A stretch of 64,000 nt of DNA from Streptomyces hydrogenans (GCF_014656075.1 NZ_BNBS01000041.1:1-64000); one strand, 5' to 3'. Positions 49,704 through 58,564 are shown, counted from the first letter of the stretch. Notes: a model not told the origin generated them from the sequence alone. Numbers and translations are program-made.

Positions 49704-51118
49704 GGCTTCTCGGGCCGGCCGTCGCCGTACAGCCAGACCTCCCACACCTCGTCGTCCAGGTCGCGGCCCGCGACGCTCTCCGCGTAGGCCGTGAAGTCCG
49801 CCGTGGAGGCGTTGGCGTGCCGGTACTTGGCCGCCCAGCCGCGCAGCAGCTCGTCGAAGACCCCGTCGCCGACGGCCTCGCGCAGCCGGTGCAGGACCAT
49901 GGCGCCGCGCTGGTAGACGGGCGGGTCGAAGAGGTTCTCGGCGGCGGGCGGGTCGGCGGGCGGGAAGGCCCAGTTGGCGTCCTCGGCGAAGGCCGTCTCG
50001 AAGCTCCGCCGGGCGGGCACGGAGCCGTACTCCTCCGCGTACAGCCATTCGGCGTAGGTCGCGAAGCCCTCGTTGAGCCAGATGTCCCGCCAGGTCTCGG
50101 GGGTGACGGAGTTCCCGAACCACTGGTGGGCCAGTTCGTGGACGAGCGTCGGGCGGTCGAAGGAGCCGGCCGGGAAGACGGGCCGGGTCTGGGTCTCCAG
50201 GGCGTAGCCGAGGAGTCCGTCGGCGGTGACGACGGCCCCGGCGGCGCCGAAGGGGTAGGGGCCGAAGCGTTCCTGCTGGCGGGCGAGGATGCCGGGGAGT
50301 TCGGCGCGGAGCCCGGCGGTGGCGGAGACCAGCCCGGGCTCGACGGCGGTGACGACCGGGACCGAGCCGAGCGCGGTGCCGGTGGTGGTCGCGTACCGGC
50401 CGATCATCACGGTGGCCAGGTAGCTCGCCATCGGCTCGGACTGGCGCCAGACCGTGCGGACGCGGCCGCCGGACACCTTCCCGGAGGAGACGCGGACGCC
50501 GTTGGAGAGCGCCGTCAGGCCGCCGGGGGCGGTCAGCGCGATCTCGTACACGGCCTTGTCGGACGGGTGGTGGTTGCCGGGGAACCAGGTCATGGAGCCG
50601 GCCGGTTCGCCGACCGCGACGGCGCCGTCGTCGCTCCTCAGCCAGCCCTCGGTCGACCCGTCGGCGTCGGTGAGCGGCTCGGGCACCCCGGAGTAGTCGA
50701 CGGTGACGGTGAACTCGCGGCCCAGCGGCAGCTCGTCGCGCGGCCGGACGGTCAGCTCGTCCCCGGCGCGGCTGACGGCGGCGGGCGCGCCGTCGACGCT
50801 CGCCGCGCCGACGGTGAGGCCGGACAGGTCGAGGTTGAGGGCGGAGAGGTCCTGGGTGGCGCGGGCGGTGATCCGCGCGGTGCCGTCGAGGCGTCCGGTG
50901 CCGGGGTCGTAGGCGAGGTCGAGGGCGTAGCGGGAGACGTCGTAGCCGCCGTTGCCCAGCTTGGGGAAGTACGGGTCGCGCAGCCCGGCCGCGCCAGGGG
51001 TGCCCTTCACCCCGCTGGTCGCCGGGGTGCATCCGGCGAGGAGTCCGAGCACGGCGAGGGCCGCCGCCAGGGAGGCGGCGGCCCTCGGGGACCGTCCGGT
51101 CCGGCTGCTGAGGGTCAC
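49700..51118 (-). CDS. M1-family metallopeptidase lipoprotein
   Basis: 472 aa. Signal peptide with lipobox LLAGC (near 29). Zinc site HELAHQWFGN with the third ligand in WLNEGFATYAEW, and substrate-binding region GSMTWFPGNHHPSDK. Short for M1 aminopeptidases because the C-terminal helical domain is missing or truncated, as in bacterial secreted members. Cleaves N-terminal residues from peptides outside the cell. Confidence 0.9.
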   Translation of the reverse strand: MTLSSRTGRSPRAAASLAAALAVLGLLAGCTPATSGVKGTPGAAGLRDPYFPKLGNGGYDVSRYALDLAYDPGTGRLDGTARITARATQDLSALNLDLSGLTVGAASVDGAPAAVSRAGDELTVRPRDELPLGREFTVTVDYSGVPEPLTDADGSTEGWLRSDDGAVAVGEPAGSMTWFPGNHHPSDKAVYEIALTAPGGLTALSNGVRVSSGKVSGGRVRTVWRQSEPMASYLATVMIGRYATTTGTALGSVPVVTAVEPGLVSATAGLRAELPGILARQQERFGPYPFGAAGAVVTADGLLGYALETQTRPVFPAGSFDRPTLVHELAHQWFGNSVTPETWRDIWLNEGFATYAEWLYAEEYGSVPARRSFETAFAEDANWAFPPADPPAAENLFDPPVYQRGAMVLHRLREAVGDGVFDELLRGWAAKYRHANASTADFTAYAESVAGRDLDDEVWEVWLYGDGRPEKP

Positions 51119-51249
51119 ATGAGGATCCTAGACAAGTCGGACAGAAGGTGACGGTGAGGGCGCCCGTCGGGGGGAATCGGGCGCCCTCACCGGCTCTCGG
51201 GGTACCCGCCACGGGTGACCAAGTGCCGCACGGCGGGGGGTGTCGCTCC

Positions 51250-51362
51250 GGGGCGGGTGCGCTCCGGGCTGATGGGCTCCGGGGCGGTGCGCTCCGGGCG
51301 AGTGCGCTCCGGCGCGGTGCGCTCCGGGCGAGTGCGCTCCGGCGCGGTGCGCTCCGGCGCGG
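51250..51362. repeat. 15-bp tandem repeat array
   Basis: Repeated GCGGTGCGCTCCGGG / CGAGTGCGCTCCGGC units, forming a 30-bp higher-order period, in the 248-nt gap between the M1 peptidase gene and the 3' end of the HbpS-like gene. No gene is supported here. Confidence 0.85.
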
Positions 51363-51366
51363 GTCC

Positions 51367-51909
51367 TTACTTCGCCAGCTCGGCGACGCCGGCCTGGGCG
51401 AACTTCTCGTCCAGGTCGCCGGAGGGGGCGCCCGCGACGCCGATGCCCGCGATCGGGCCGCCGTTGGCGGCCACCGGGGCGCCGCCGCCGAGGAAGAGGG
51501 TGCCCGGGATGTCCTTCAGGTTCGGGGCCTGCTCCAGGCGCTTGGCCAGCTCGGAGGTCGTGGCGTTCCAGGAGACGGCGGTGTACGCCTTCTTCACGGC
51601 CGACTCGTAGGACTGCGGGCCGGCGCCGTCGCCGCGCAGGGTGACGATGGTGTTGCCGTTGCGGTCCACGACGGCCACGGAGACGCGCTGGTTCTCCTTC
51701 TCGGCGGCGTCCAGGACGGCCTCGGCGGCGTCGGTGGCGGCCTCGATCGTCAGGTGGGTCGTCTGGCGCAGGTTGTCGTTGCCCGCGTCCGCCTTGGCGA
51801 CGGCGGCGGGAGCGGCGGCCGGGGCGGAGGCGTTCGCCGAGACGGCGCCGAAGGTGCCGGCGGCGAGGACGGCGGCGACGGTGGTGCCGAGAACGAGCTT
51901 CTTCTTCAT
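51367..51909 (-). CDS. HbpS-like secreted haem-binding protein (GlcG/HbpS family)
   Basis: 180 aa. Sec signal peptide (1 to about 27, MKKKLVLGTTVAAVLAAG...SANA). The mature domain is of GlcG/HbpS type: LRQTTHLTIEAATDAAEAVLDAAEK, VSVAVVDRNGNTIVTLRGD, and FLGGGAPVAANGGPIAGIGVAG. In Streptomyces reticuli HbpS binds haem and iron and modulates the SenS kinase. Divergent from the sensor-kinase gene, giving the same three-gene arrangement. Confidence 0.88.
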   Translation of the reverse strand: MKKKLVLGTTVAAVLAAGTFGAVSANASAPAAAPAAVAKADAGNDNLRQTTHLTIEAATDAAEAVLDAAEKENQRVSVAVVDRNGNTIVTLRGDGAGPQSYESAVKKAYTAVSWNATTSELAKRLEQAPNLKDIPGTLFLGGGAPVAANGGPIAGIGVAGAPSGDLDEKFAQAGVAELAK

Positions 51910-52222
51910 GGTGGGCTCCCGAGGAGGTCGTGGGCGGACCTGACCGGTCCGGGTGGAGGAGGGCTGTTCCTTCGCCCTGCCTCCATCCTGGGTCCGCCCC
52001 CGCCCCCGTACGGTCGACGGTCCGGCTGGCCTCGCGGCGCGCACCGGACGATGCCGGGGTCAGCCGATCGGCTGATGCCCGCGTGGTCCCCGCGGGTCAG
52101 CATGGATACGTACACCCAGGTCAGCGCGGGCGGACGGCAGCGGCCCGCCCCGGACGTCCCGGGTCGGCGCGGCCGGAGGGCCGCGCGGCACCGGGCGCCC
52201 TGCCCGTGAAGGAGGCGAGACG
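51910..52222. other. Divergent promoter region hbpS-like / senS-like
   Basis: 313 nt without a gene; contains a 16-bp perfect palindrome at 52060-52075 and the GAAGGAGG ribosome site of the kinase gene. Confidence 0.6.
52060..52075. promoter_or_regulatory. 16-bp palindrome, candidate SenR operator
   Basis: TCAGCCGATCGGCTGA, perfectly self-complementary, 151 bp from hbpS-like and 148 bp from senS-like start codons. Confidence 0.5.
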
Positions 52223-53485
52223 GTGGACCCGACCGGCCGGCACGCACGGCACACCCCGCGGGCCCCGCACCCGCCCGGGTCGCGGGGGCGGGCGCCCGGC
52301 ACCCCGTCCGGTCACGACCCGGACGCCGGCTGGCTGGCGCGCGTCATGCACGTGGCGTTCTTCCTGCTGCTCGGCGCCTCCCTGGCGCGCTTCCTGCTGC
52401 GCCACGAGTGGGAGGACCGCAGCCCCTGGATCATCGCGCTCACCGGCGCGCTCGCCGCCCTCTACCTGCTGGGGCCGGTCCTCGGCACCCGGGCGACGCC
52501 GCGCCGGATCGCCTGGCTGTGCACGGTCGTCGCCGTCTGGGTGGTGCTCGTGGTCCTCGCGCCCAGCTTCGCCTGGTGCGCGGTCCCGCTCTTCTACACC
52601 GGCCTGCGGACCCTGCCGCACAAGGCCGCCCTCGGTCTGGTCGCCCTGCTGACCGCCTTCGTGGTCTTCGCCCAGGTCCAGCTCTCGCACGGCGGCTGGG
52701 ACCCCAACCTGATCGTGGCCCCGCCGGCCGTCGCCGCCCTCGCCACCGGCGTCTTCGTGCACGCGGACCGGCAGGCCGCCCGGCAGCGCGCCCTCATCGA
52801 CGACCTGATCCGCACCCGCCGCGAACTGGCCGCGATCGAGCGCCGCGAGGGCACCCTCGCCGAGCGGCAGCGGCTCTCCATGGAGATCCACGACACCCTC
52901 GCGCAGGGCCTGTCGAGCCAGCAGATGCTGCTCCAGGCCGCCGACCTGACCTGGGAGAGCGACCCGGGCGCGGCCCGCCGGCACGTGCGGACCGCCGAGT
53001 CGATCGCCGAGCGGAACCTCGCCGAGGCCCGCCGCTTCGTGCACGACCTGGCCCCCGCCGACCTCGCCGAGGGCGGCGGCCTGGAGCAGGCGCTGCGCGG
53101 GCTCGCCGAGCGCGAGTCGGCGGACTTCCGGGTGGACGGCACGCCGGTGCCGCTGCCGGACCGGGCGCAGTCGGCGCTGCTGCGGATCGCGCAGGGCGCG
53201 CTCGCCAACATCCGGGAGCACGCCGCCGCCACCTCCGCCGCGATCACCCTCACCTACCTCGACGACCAGGTGGTCCTGGACGTCGCCGACGACGGCAGCG
53301 GCTTCGACCCGGCCGCGTCCCGCGCCGACGGGGGCGTCCGGGGACACGGCCTGCCCGCGATGCGGGTGCGGGCCCGTCAGCTGGGCGGCACGCTTACGGT
53401 GGAGTCGTCCCCCGGCGAGGGCACCGTGCTCTCCGCCGCCATCCCGCTCACCCCCCTCGCACCCCCGACGGAGGCCGGCCCGTGA
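52223..53485 (+). CDS. senS: Sensor histidine kinase, SenS-like
   Basis: 420 aa. Four to five membrane helices in residues 40-185 (VAFFLLLGASLARFLL, IIALTGALAALYLLG, VVLVVLAPSFAW). The HisKA_3 dimerisation domain has the phosphorylated His in SMEIHDTLAQGLSSQQML. HATPase domain: QGALANIREHA (N box), DVADDGSGFD (G1), GGVRGHGLPAMRVRA (G2). NarL-type partner SenR is encoded next with a GTGA overlap. By family knowledge it responds to redox stress/haem through HbpS. Confidence 0.87.
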   Translation: MDPTGRHARHTPRAPHPPGSRGRAPGTPSGHDPDAGWLARVMHVAFFLLLGASLARFLLRHEWEDRSPWIIALTGALAALYLLGPVLGTRATPRRIAWLCTVVAVWVVLVVLAPSFAWCAVPLFYTGLRTLPHKAALGLVALLTAFVVFAQVQLSHGGWDPNLIVAPPAVAALATGVFVHADRQAARQRALIDDLIRTRRELAAIERREGTLAERQRLSMEIHDTLAQGLSSQQMLLQAADLTWESDPGAARRHVRTAESIAERNLAEARRFVHDLAPADLAEGGGLEQALRGLAERESADFRVDGTPVPLPDRAQSALLRIAQGALANIREHAAATSAAITLTYLDDQVVLDVADDGSGFDPAASRADGGVRGHGLPAMRVRARQLGGTLTVESSPGEGTVLSAAIPLTPLAPPTEAGP

Positions 53486-54102
53486 CCGTACGCATCCTGC
53501 TCTGCGACGACCACGTCGTCGTCCGCGCCGGACTGCTCGCCCTGCTGGGCAGCACCCCCGACATCGAGGTCGTCGGGGAGGCCGGCAGCGGTGAGGAGGC
53601 CGTCGCGATGGCCGCGAAGCTGAAGCCGGACGTGGTCCTGATGGACCTCCAGCTCGGCGCCGGGATCGACGGCGTGGAGGCGACCCGCCGGATCGCGCCG
53701 ACCGGCGTGCACGTCCTCGTCCTCACCACCTACGACACGGACGCCGACATCACCCGGGCCATCGAGGCGGGCGCGACCGGCTACCTCCTGAAGGCCGAGC
53801 GGCCGGAGGAGCTGTTCGCCGCGATCCACTCCGCCGCCCAGGGCCGCACCGCGCTCTCCCCGCCGGTCGCGAGCCGGGTCATGGACCGGATGCGCGGCGC
53901 CGCCGGCCCGTCCCTCACCGACCGGGAGCGGGACATCCTCGGCCAGCTGGCGCACGGCCTCGGCAACAAGGAGATCGCCCGGGCGCTCTTCATCAGCGAG
54001 GCCACCGTCAAGACCCACCTCGGCCGGATCTACGCCAAGCTCGGCGTCGACACGCGGGCCGGTGCCGTGGCGGTCGCGAAGGAACGGCGACTGCTCCCCT
54101 GA
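53482..54102 (+). CDS. senR: NarL-family response regulator, SenR-like
   Basis: 206 aa. Receiver domain with phosphoacceptor Asp55 in VVLMDLQLG, acidic pair DD (9-10) and Lys in YLLKAERPEE. C-terminal LuxR-type helix-turn-helix LTDRERDILGQLAHGLGNKEIA...VKTHLGRIYAKLGV. The GTG start overlaps the senS stop. Expected to control hbpS and oxidative-stress genes. Confidence 0.88.
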   Translation: MTVRILLCDDHVVVRAGLLALLGSTPDIEVVGEAGSGEEAVAMAAKLKPDVVLMDLQLGAGIDGVEATRRIAPTGVHVLVLTTYDTDADITRAIEAGATGYLLKAERPEELFAAIHSAAQGRTALSPPVASRVMDRMRGAAGPSLTDRERDILGQLAHGLGNKEIARALFISEATVKTHLGRIYAKLGVDTRAGAVAVAKERRLLP

Positions 54103-54109
54103 GACTGCT

Positions 54110-54137
54110 ACTGTGCGCCACTGTTCCAGCGCACAGT
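54110..54137. repeat. Inverted repeat between senR and the monooxygenase gene
   Basis: ACTGTGCGC-N10-GCGCACAGT, 9-bp perfect arms, 8 nt after the senR stop and 24 nt before the next start. Could be an operator or a weak terminator. Confidence 0.6.
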
Positions 54138-54160
54138 GTCATGTCTCCGTGGGAGCGCAC

Positions 54161-55375
54161 GTGAAGATCGCCGTCGTCGGTGGCGGGCCCGCCGGCCTCT
54201 ACCTCTCGATCCTGCTCAAGCGGCAGGACCCCTCCCACGAGATCGTCGTGTACGAGCGGAACGCGGCCGGCTCCACGTACGGCTGGGGCGTCACCTACTG
54301 GGCGGGGCTCCTCGACAAGCTGCGGGCCGGTGACCCGGAGTCCGCCGCCGCCGTCGCCGACGCCTCGGTGACCTGGACCGACGGGCTGGCGATCGTCCGC
54401 GACGAGCGGACCGTGCACCGCGGCGACGCCGGCTTCGGCATCGGCCGCCGCCGGATGCTCGGCCTGCTCGCCGACCGGGCCGGGGAACTGGGCGTCGAGG
54501 TCGTGTACGAGCACCCGGTCGACGGCCCGGACGCCCCCGAGCTGGCCGACGCGAACCTGGTCGTCGCCGCCGACGGCGTCCACAGCGCCCTGCGCGAGGC
54601 GCACCCCGACCACTACGGCAGCGCCTTCGCCACCGGCGGCAACCCCTACATCTGGCTCGGCACCACCAAGGTCTTCGACTCCTTCAGCTTCGCCTTCAAA
54701 GAGACCGCGCACGGCTGGATCTGGTGCTACGCCTACGGCTTCAGCGGCGAGCGCTCCACCTGCGTCGTCGAGTGCGCCCCCGCCACCTGGACCGGCCTCG
54801 GCCTGGACACCATGGCGGAGGCCGACTGCCTGGCGCTCCTGGAGAAGCTCTTCCACGACCTCCTCGACGGGCACGAGCTGATCGGCCGCGACCGGGGCGC
54901 CGAACCCGCCCAGTGGCTGCGCTTCCGCACCCTCACCACCCGGGTCTGGCACCGCGGCAGGACCGTGCTGCTCGGCGACGCCGCCCACACCACGCACTAC
55001 TCGATCGGCGCCGGCACCACCCTCGCCCTGGAGGACGCCCTCGCGCTCGCCGAGGCCCTGCGCGACCGCCCCGGCGACCCCGCCTCCCTCGACGCCGCCC
55101 TCGCCGCGTACGGCAGGCGGCGCCGCGCCGCCCTCGTCTCGGCGCAGAGCGCGGCCCGGCTCAGCGCGCGCTGGTACGAGAACCTGCCCCGCTACATGGC
55201 CCTGGCGCCGGACCGGATGTTCGCGCTCCTCGGCCAGCGCCACTCCCCGCTGCTGCCGTACGTGCCGCCGCAGCTCTACTACCGCGTCGACCGCGCCGTC
55301 GGCCGTCTGGAGTCGCTGCGCCGCCTCAAGCGCTGGCTGGGCCCGCGGGTCGCCCGGGCGGTCCACCGCGCCTGA
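54161..55375 (+). CDS. FAD-dependent aromatic-type monooxygenase
   Basis: 404 aa from the GTG at 54161 (GGGAGCG upstream). N-terminal FAD motif VKIAVVGGGPAGLYL and second FAD motif RTVLLGDAAHTTHYSIGAG; VVAADGVHSALREAH is the middle GD-like region. This is a group A flavoprotein hydroxylase, with resemblance to salicylyl-CoA and tryptophan hydroxylases. Substrate unknown. Possibly co-transcribed with senR, but a hairpin separates them. Confidence 0.83.
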   Translation: MKIAVVGGGPAGLYLSILLKRQDPSHEIVVYERNAAGSTYGWGVTYWAGLLDKLRAGDPESAAAVADASVTWTDGLAIVRDERTVHRGDAGFGIGRRRMLGLLADRAGELGVEVVYEHPVDGPDAPELADANLVVAADGVHSALREAHPDHYGSAFATGGNPYIWLGTTKVFDSFSFAFKETAHGWIWCYAYGFSGERSTCVVECAPATWTGLGLDTMAEADCLALLEKLFHDLLDGHELIGRDRGAEPAQWLRFRTLTTRVWHRGRTVLLGDAAHTTHYSIGAGTTLALEDALALAEALRDRPGDPASLDAALAAYGRRRRAALVSAQSAARLSARWYENLPRYMALAPDRMFALLGQRHSPLLPYVPPQLYYRVDRAVGRLESLRRLKRWLGPRVARAVHRA

Positions 55376-55403
55376 CCGCGGCGGGGCGTGACACCATCGG
55401 GGC

Positions 55404-55904
55404 GTGCTCGACATCGGCTACTCCCTCTCCCGGCGCTTCCCCGACCCCCCGCAGACCGACTACCGGCGGGCGGACGTCCACGCCCTGCGCCACGACCTGT
55501 TCTGCGGCGACGTCTACCTCGCGGACACCAAGCAGGACCGCGAGGTGTCCACAGCCTGGGGATGGGTGCCCGTCCTCGACTTCGCGTGGGCGCTCTGCGA
55601 CATCGTCGAGCAGCTCGACCGGGACCCGCGGGGCAGCCGGGCCTCCCGCCCCCAGCACGCCGAGCTGGACTTCACCGAGTCCTCGGACCGGATGCTCTTC
55701 GAGCGCCGCTTCGGCTGGGTCGACGTCGAGTCCGACTGGATGCCCGGCGACGAGGCGCCGCTCACCTTCTCGCACGCCGAACTGCGCCGCGAGGCCCGCG
55801 ACTTCCTGCACGATCTGATCGCCGACCTCACGGACATGCACGAGGGCCTGGCCGACAACCCGGCCGTCTGGGACCTCCAGGCCCGCTTCCCCCGCGTCAG
55901 GTAG
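55404..55904 (+). CDS. Conserved hypothetical protein, acidic
   Basis: 166 aa cytosolic protein rich in Asp/Glu and Trp (WGWVPVLDFAWALCDIVEQL, FGWVDVESDWMPGDEAPLTF). No family recognised. Strong codon bias and a CACCAT hexamer ending 6 nt before the GTG start support expression, probably leaderless. Confidence 0.65.
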   Translation: MLDIGYSLSRRFPDPPQTDYRRADVHALRHDLFCGDVYLADTKQDREVSTAWGWVPVLDFAWALCDIVEQLDRDPRGSRASRPQHAELDFTESSDRMLFERRFGWVDVESDWMPGDEAPLTFSHAELRREARDFLHDLIADLTDMHEGLADNPAVWDLQARFPRVR

Positions 55905-55917
55905 CGCCGGGAGGCGC

Positions 55918-56574
55918 TCAGTCCTCCACCCGCACCCCCAGCCGGGCCGCGAGGACCGGAGCCAGGTCGAGCAGCTGCGCGGAGGAGATCACCGCGCCCG
56001 CCAGGGACTCCACCCCGCGGGCGATCTCCAGCCGGCGCACCCCCCGCAGGTCCGCGTCGGTCAGCTTCGCCCCGGAGAAGTCCGCCCCGATCAGCTCGCA
56101 GTCCACGAAGGCGACCCGCTCCAGCTTCGCCCCGCCGAAGTCCGGCTCCACCAGGACGCAGCCCTCGAAGGTCACGTCCCGCAGGGTGGCGGAGCGCAGG
56201 TTCGGGTAGTCCCACTTGCCGCCCCGGACCAGGACCCGCTCCCACACCGAGCCGTGAAACTGCGTCCCCCCGAACCGCGCGTCCACGAGCTCCGCGTCCC
56301 GCAGCTGCACCCGCGACAGGTCGGTGCCCACGCCGCGCACCGCCTCCAGGCGCGAGTCCAGGAACCGCGCGCCGGTCAGCCGCGCCTCGTCGAGCGCGCA
56401 CTCGCGGACCGCGCAGTCCAGGAAGCGGGCTCCCTCCCCCGAGGCGCCCGCCAGATCGAGCCCGGTCAGCTCCAAGCCGTCGTAGTCCCCGTCGGGCGCG
56501 AGCCCGCCCTCGTACGGCTCCAGGGGCGGGAGGCGCAGCTCCACCCGGCGGGGCGCCTTGGTCGTTCGCTTCAT
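55918..56574 (-). CDS. Pentapeptide-repeat protein
   Basis: 218 aa. From about residue 35 to 185 it has A(D/N)LxG-type five-residue repeats (DGLELTGLDLAGASGEGARF, DARFGGTQFHGS, GADFSGAKLTDADLRGV), which fold as a right-handed beta-helix. Some relatives mimic DNA and protect gyrase; others have no known role. The ATG at 56574 is chosen as the first plausible start. Convergent with the preceding gene. Confidence 0.85.
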   Translation of the reverse strand: MKRTTKAPRRVELRLPPLEPYEGGLAPDGDYDGLELTGLDLAGASGEGARFLDCAVRECALDEARLTGARFLDSRLEAVRGVGTDLSRVQLRDAELVDARFGGTQFHGSVWERVLVRGGKWDYPNLRSATLRDVTFEGCVLVEPDFGGAKLERVAFVDCELIGADFSGAKLTDADLRGVRRLEIARGVESLAGAVISSAQLLDLAPVLAARLGVRVED

Positions 56575-56610
56575 GCCCCCATCGTGGCCCACGCCACTGA
56601 CAGACCGCCC

Positions 56611-56638
56611 TTGACCTCAAGCAAGGTCGAGGTACGAG
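56611..56638 (+). promoter_or_regulatory. SoxR-type box and promoter
   Basis: TTGACC at 56611, then CCTCAAGCAAGGTCGAGG (56615-56632), close to the SoxR consensus CCTCAAG...CTTGAGG, and TACGAG at 56633. The 16-bp spacer places the box between -35 and -10. Confidence 0.78.
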
Positions 56639-56700
56639 TCTGGGGGCGCGGCCGCTCGCCGAGCACCGCACGACGACCACGCGACGACAGGGGAACCGCC

Positions 56701-57699
56701 ATGCACGCCGTTCGTCTCCACGCCTTCGGACCCGCCGAGAACCTCACCCTCGAGGAGGTCGCCGACCCCGTGCCCGGCCCCGGCCAGGTCCGGGTGGCGG
56801 TCGCCGCCGCCGGCGTCCACCTCCTCGACACCGCCCTCCGGGAGGGCCTGCCCGGCCCCTTCCCCGCCCCCGCGGAACTCCCCACCGTCCCCGGCCGCGA
56901 GGTCGCCGGCACCGTCGACGCCCTCGGCGAGGGCACCGACCCGTCCTGGCTCGGCAAGCGCGTCGTCGCCCACCTCGGCATGAACCCCGGCGGCTACGCC
57001 GAACGCGCCGTCACCGACGCCGCCCGGCTCCACGAACTCCCCGACCACCTCGGCGAGGCCGAGGCCGTCGCCATGATCGGCACCGGCCGCACCACCCTCG
57101 GCATCCTCCAGTTCACCTCGCTCGGCCCGGAGTCGGTCGCGATCGTGCCCGCCGCCGCCGGCGGCATCGGCACCCTCCTCGTCCAGTACGCGAAGAACGC
57201 CGGCGCCACCGTCGTCGGCCTCGCCGGCGGCCCCGCCAAGGTCGCCCGCGTCCGCGCGAACGGCGCCGACCTCGCCGTCGACTACACCCGCCCCGACTGG
57301 CCCGACGAGGTCCGCGCCTTCCTCGGCGACCGCGCCGCCACCGTCGTCTTCGACTCCGTCGGCGGCGCCACCGGACGCGCCGCCGTCGACCTCCTCGGCC
57401 GGGGCGGACAGCACCTCGTCTTCGGCTGGTCCAGCACCGGACTCCACGACGGCGAGGCCCTCACCTTCACCGGGGCGGAACTCGCCGAACGGGGCATCAC
57501 CTCCGGCTCCGTCCTCGGCCCCGTCATGATCCAGAAGGCCGGCGGCGACGTCCGGAACCTCGAACTCGCCGCCCTCGCCGCCGCCTCCGACGGCACCCTG
57601 CGCCCCGCCGTCCACCGCTTCCCCCTCGCCGAAGCGGCGAAGGCCCACCGCGCCCTGGAGACCCGGGGCACGATGGGCAAGGTGGTCCTGGTCCCGTGA
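56701..57699 (+). CDS. NADPH:quinone reductase-like MDR oxidoreductase
   Basis: 332 aa zinc-free medium-chain reductase. GroES-like N-terminal domain (1-120), then Rossmann motif VAIVPAAAGGIGTLLVQYAK and VFDSVGGATGRAAVDLL. Reduces quinones or redox-active antibiotics. A SoxR-type box sits in the promoter; S. coelicolor SoxR controls an oxidoreductase gene of this kind (SCO4266), and conserved neighbours suggest this is its counterpart. ATG with AGGGGAA upstream. Confidence 0.87.
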   Translation: MHAVRLHAFGPAENLTLEEVADPVPGPGQVRVAVAAAGVHLLDTALREGLPGPFPAPAELPTVPGREVAGTVDALGEGTDPSWLGKRVVAHLGMNPGGYAERAVTDAARLHELPDHLGEAEAVAMIGTGRTTLGILQFTSLGPESVAIVPAAAGGIGTLLVQYAKNAGATVVGLAGGPAKVARVRANGADLAVDYTRPDWPDEVRAFLGDRAATVVFDSVGGATGRAAVDLLGRGGQHLVFGWSSTGLHDGEALTFTGAELAERGITSGSVLGPVMIQKAGGDVRNLELAALAAASDGTLRPAVHRFPLAEAAKAHRALETRGTMGKVVLVP

Positions 57700-57705
57700 G
57701 GCGGC

Positions 57706-58068
57706 TCAGACGCCGAGCACGTCCCAGGAGTGCGCCTTGAACTCCTTGCGGAAGTCCTCGTGGTCCTCCCACATCCGGGCGATGGAGCGCAGCGCGTCCC
57801 AGTTGTGCTCCAGCGCCTGCTCCACCACCTGGCGCAGCTCCGGCGCCGTCTCCCGCTTCTCCACCAGACCGGTGACCTGCGAGGCGGCCTGCACCGTGTA
57901 GCGCAGCGCCCGCAGGGCGCGGGAGGTGTCGTCCATCCCGAAGCCGTGGTCGCTGCCGTTGGCCGGGTCGAAGAGCGGGGTCAGGCGGGCCTCGACGAAG
58001 TCGGTGATCCGCCGGAACCGGGCCTCGACGCCCATGTCGTCGTCGTGGTTGCTGTGGTCGTTGCACAT
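57706..58068 (-). CDS. Conserved hypothetical helical protein
   Basis: 120 aa, acidic, mostly helical (RRITDFVEARLTPLF, ALRYTVQAASQVTGLVEKRE, NWDALRSIARMW), starting MCNDHSNHDDD with a His/Asp-rich head that might bind metal. Resembles small actinobacterial DUFs of unknown function. Good codon bias; ATG with GAAGT-like site. Confidence 0.65.
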   Translation of the reverse strand: MCNDHSNHDDDMGVEARFRRITDFVEARLTPLFDPANGSDHGFGMDDTSRALRALRYTVQAASQVTGLVEKRETAPELRQVVEQALEHNWDALRSIARMWEDHEDFRKEFKAHSWDVLGV

Positions 58069-58077
58069 GGGGACTTC

Positions 58078-58560
58078 CTACACCCCCGCCGGGGCGCCCA
58101 GCGCCGCCAGGGCCCCGTCCGTCAGCCGGTAGACCGTCCACTCGTCCTGCGGGCGGGCCCCCAGGGCCTCGTAGAAGGCGATCGAGGGCGTGTTCCAGTT
58201 CAGCACCGACCACTCCAGGCGCTCGTAGCCGCGCTCCACGCAGATCCGGGCCAGCTCGGTCAGGAGCGCCTTGCCGTGGCCGCCGCCGCGCGCCTCCGGA
58301 CGGACGTACAGGTCCTCCAGGTAGATGCCGTGGACCCCGCGCCAGGTCGAGAAGTTGAGGAACCACAGCGCGAAGCCGACGGGCTCGCCCGCCTCGTTCT
58401 CGGCGATGTGGGCGTAGGCGGCGGGCCGCTCGCCGAAGAGCGCCTCGTGGAGCTGCTCCGGAGTGGCGCGGGCCTCGTCGAGGGCCTTCTCGTACTCCGC
58501 GAGCTCGCGAATCAGGGCGTGGACGACGGGCACGTCGGCGGGGGTGGCGGTACGGATCAT
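58078..58560 (-). CDS. GNAT acetyltransferase, diamine N-acetyltransferase-like
   Basis: 160 aa. VHALIRELAEYEKALDEARAT near the start, GIYLEDLYVRPEARGGGHGKALL with the acetyl-CoA loop, and ERLEWSVLNWNTPSIAFYEALGA at the end are the pattern of spermidine/thialysine acetyltransferases. Small amine substrate likely. Followed 9 nt downstream by the DUF gene. Confidence 0.82.
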   Translation of the reverse strand: MIRTATPADVPVVHALIRELAEYEKALDEARATPEQLHEALFGERPAAYAHIAENEAGEPVGFALWFLNFSTWRGVHGIYLEDLYVRPEARGGGHGKALLTELARICVERGYERLEWSVLNWNTPSIAFYEALGARPQDEWTVYRLTDGALAALGAPAGV

Positions 58561-58564
58561 GGAG

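Noticed and set aside
51250..51362. Repeat array as CRISPR or a coding repeat protein
   Set aside because: Units are 15 bp without spacers and the plus-strand frame has no ribosome site or continuation.
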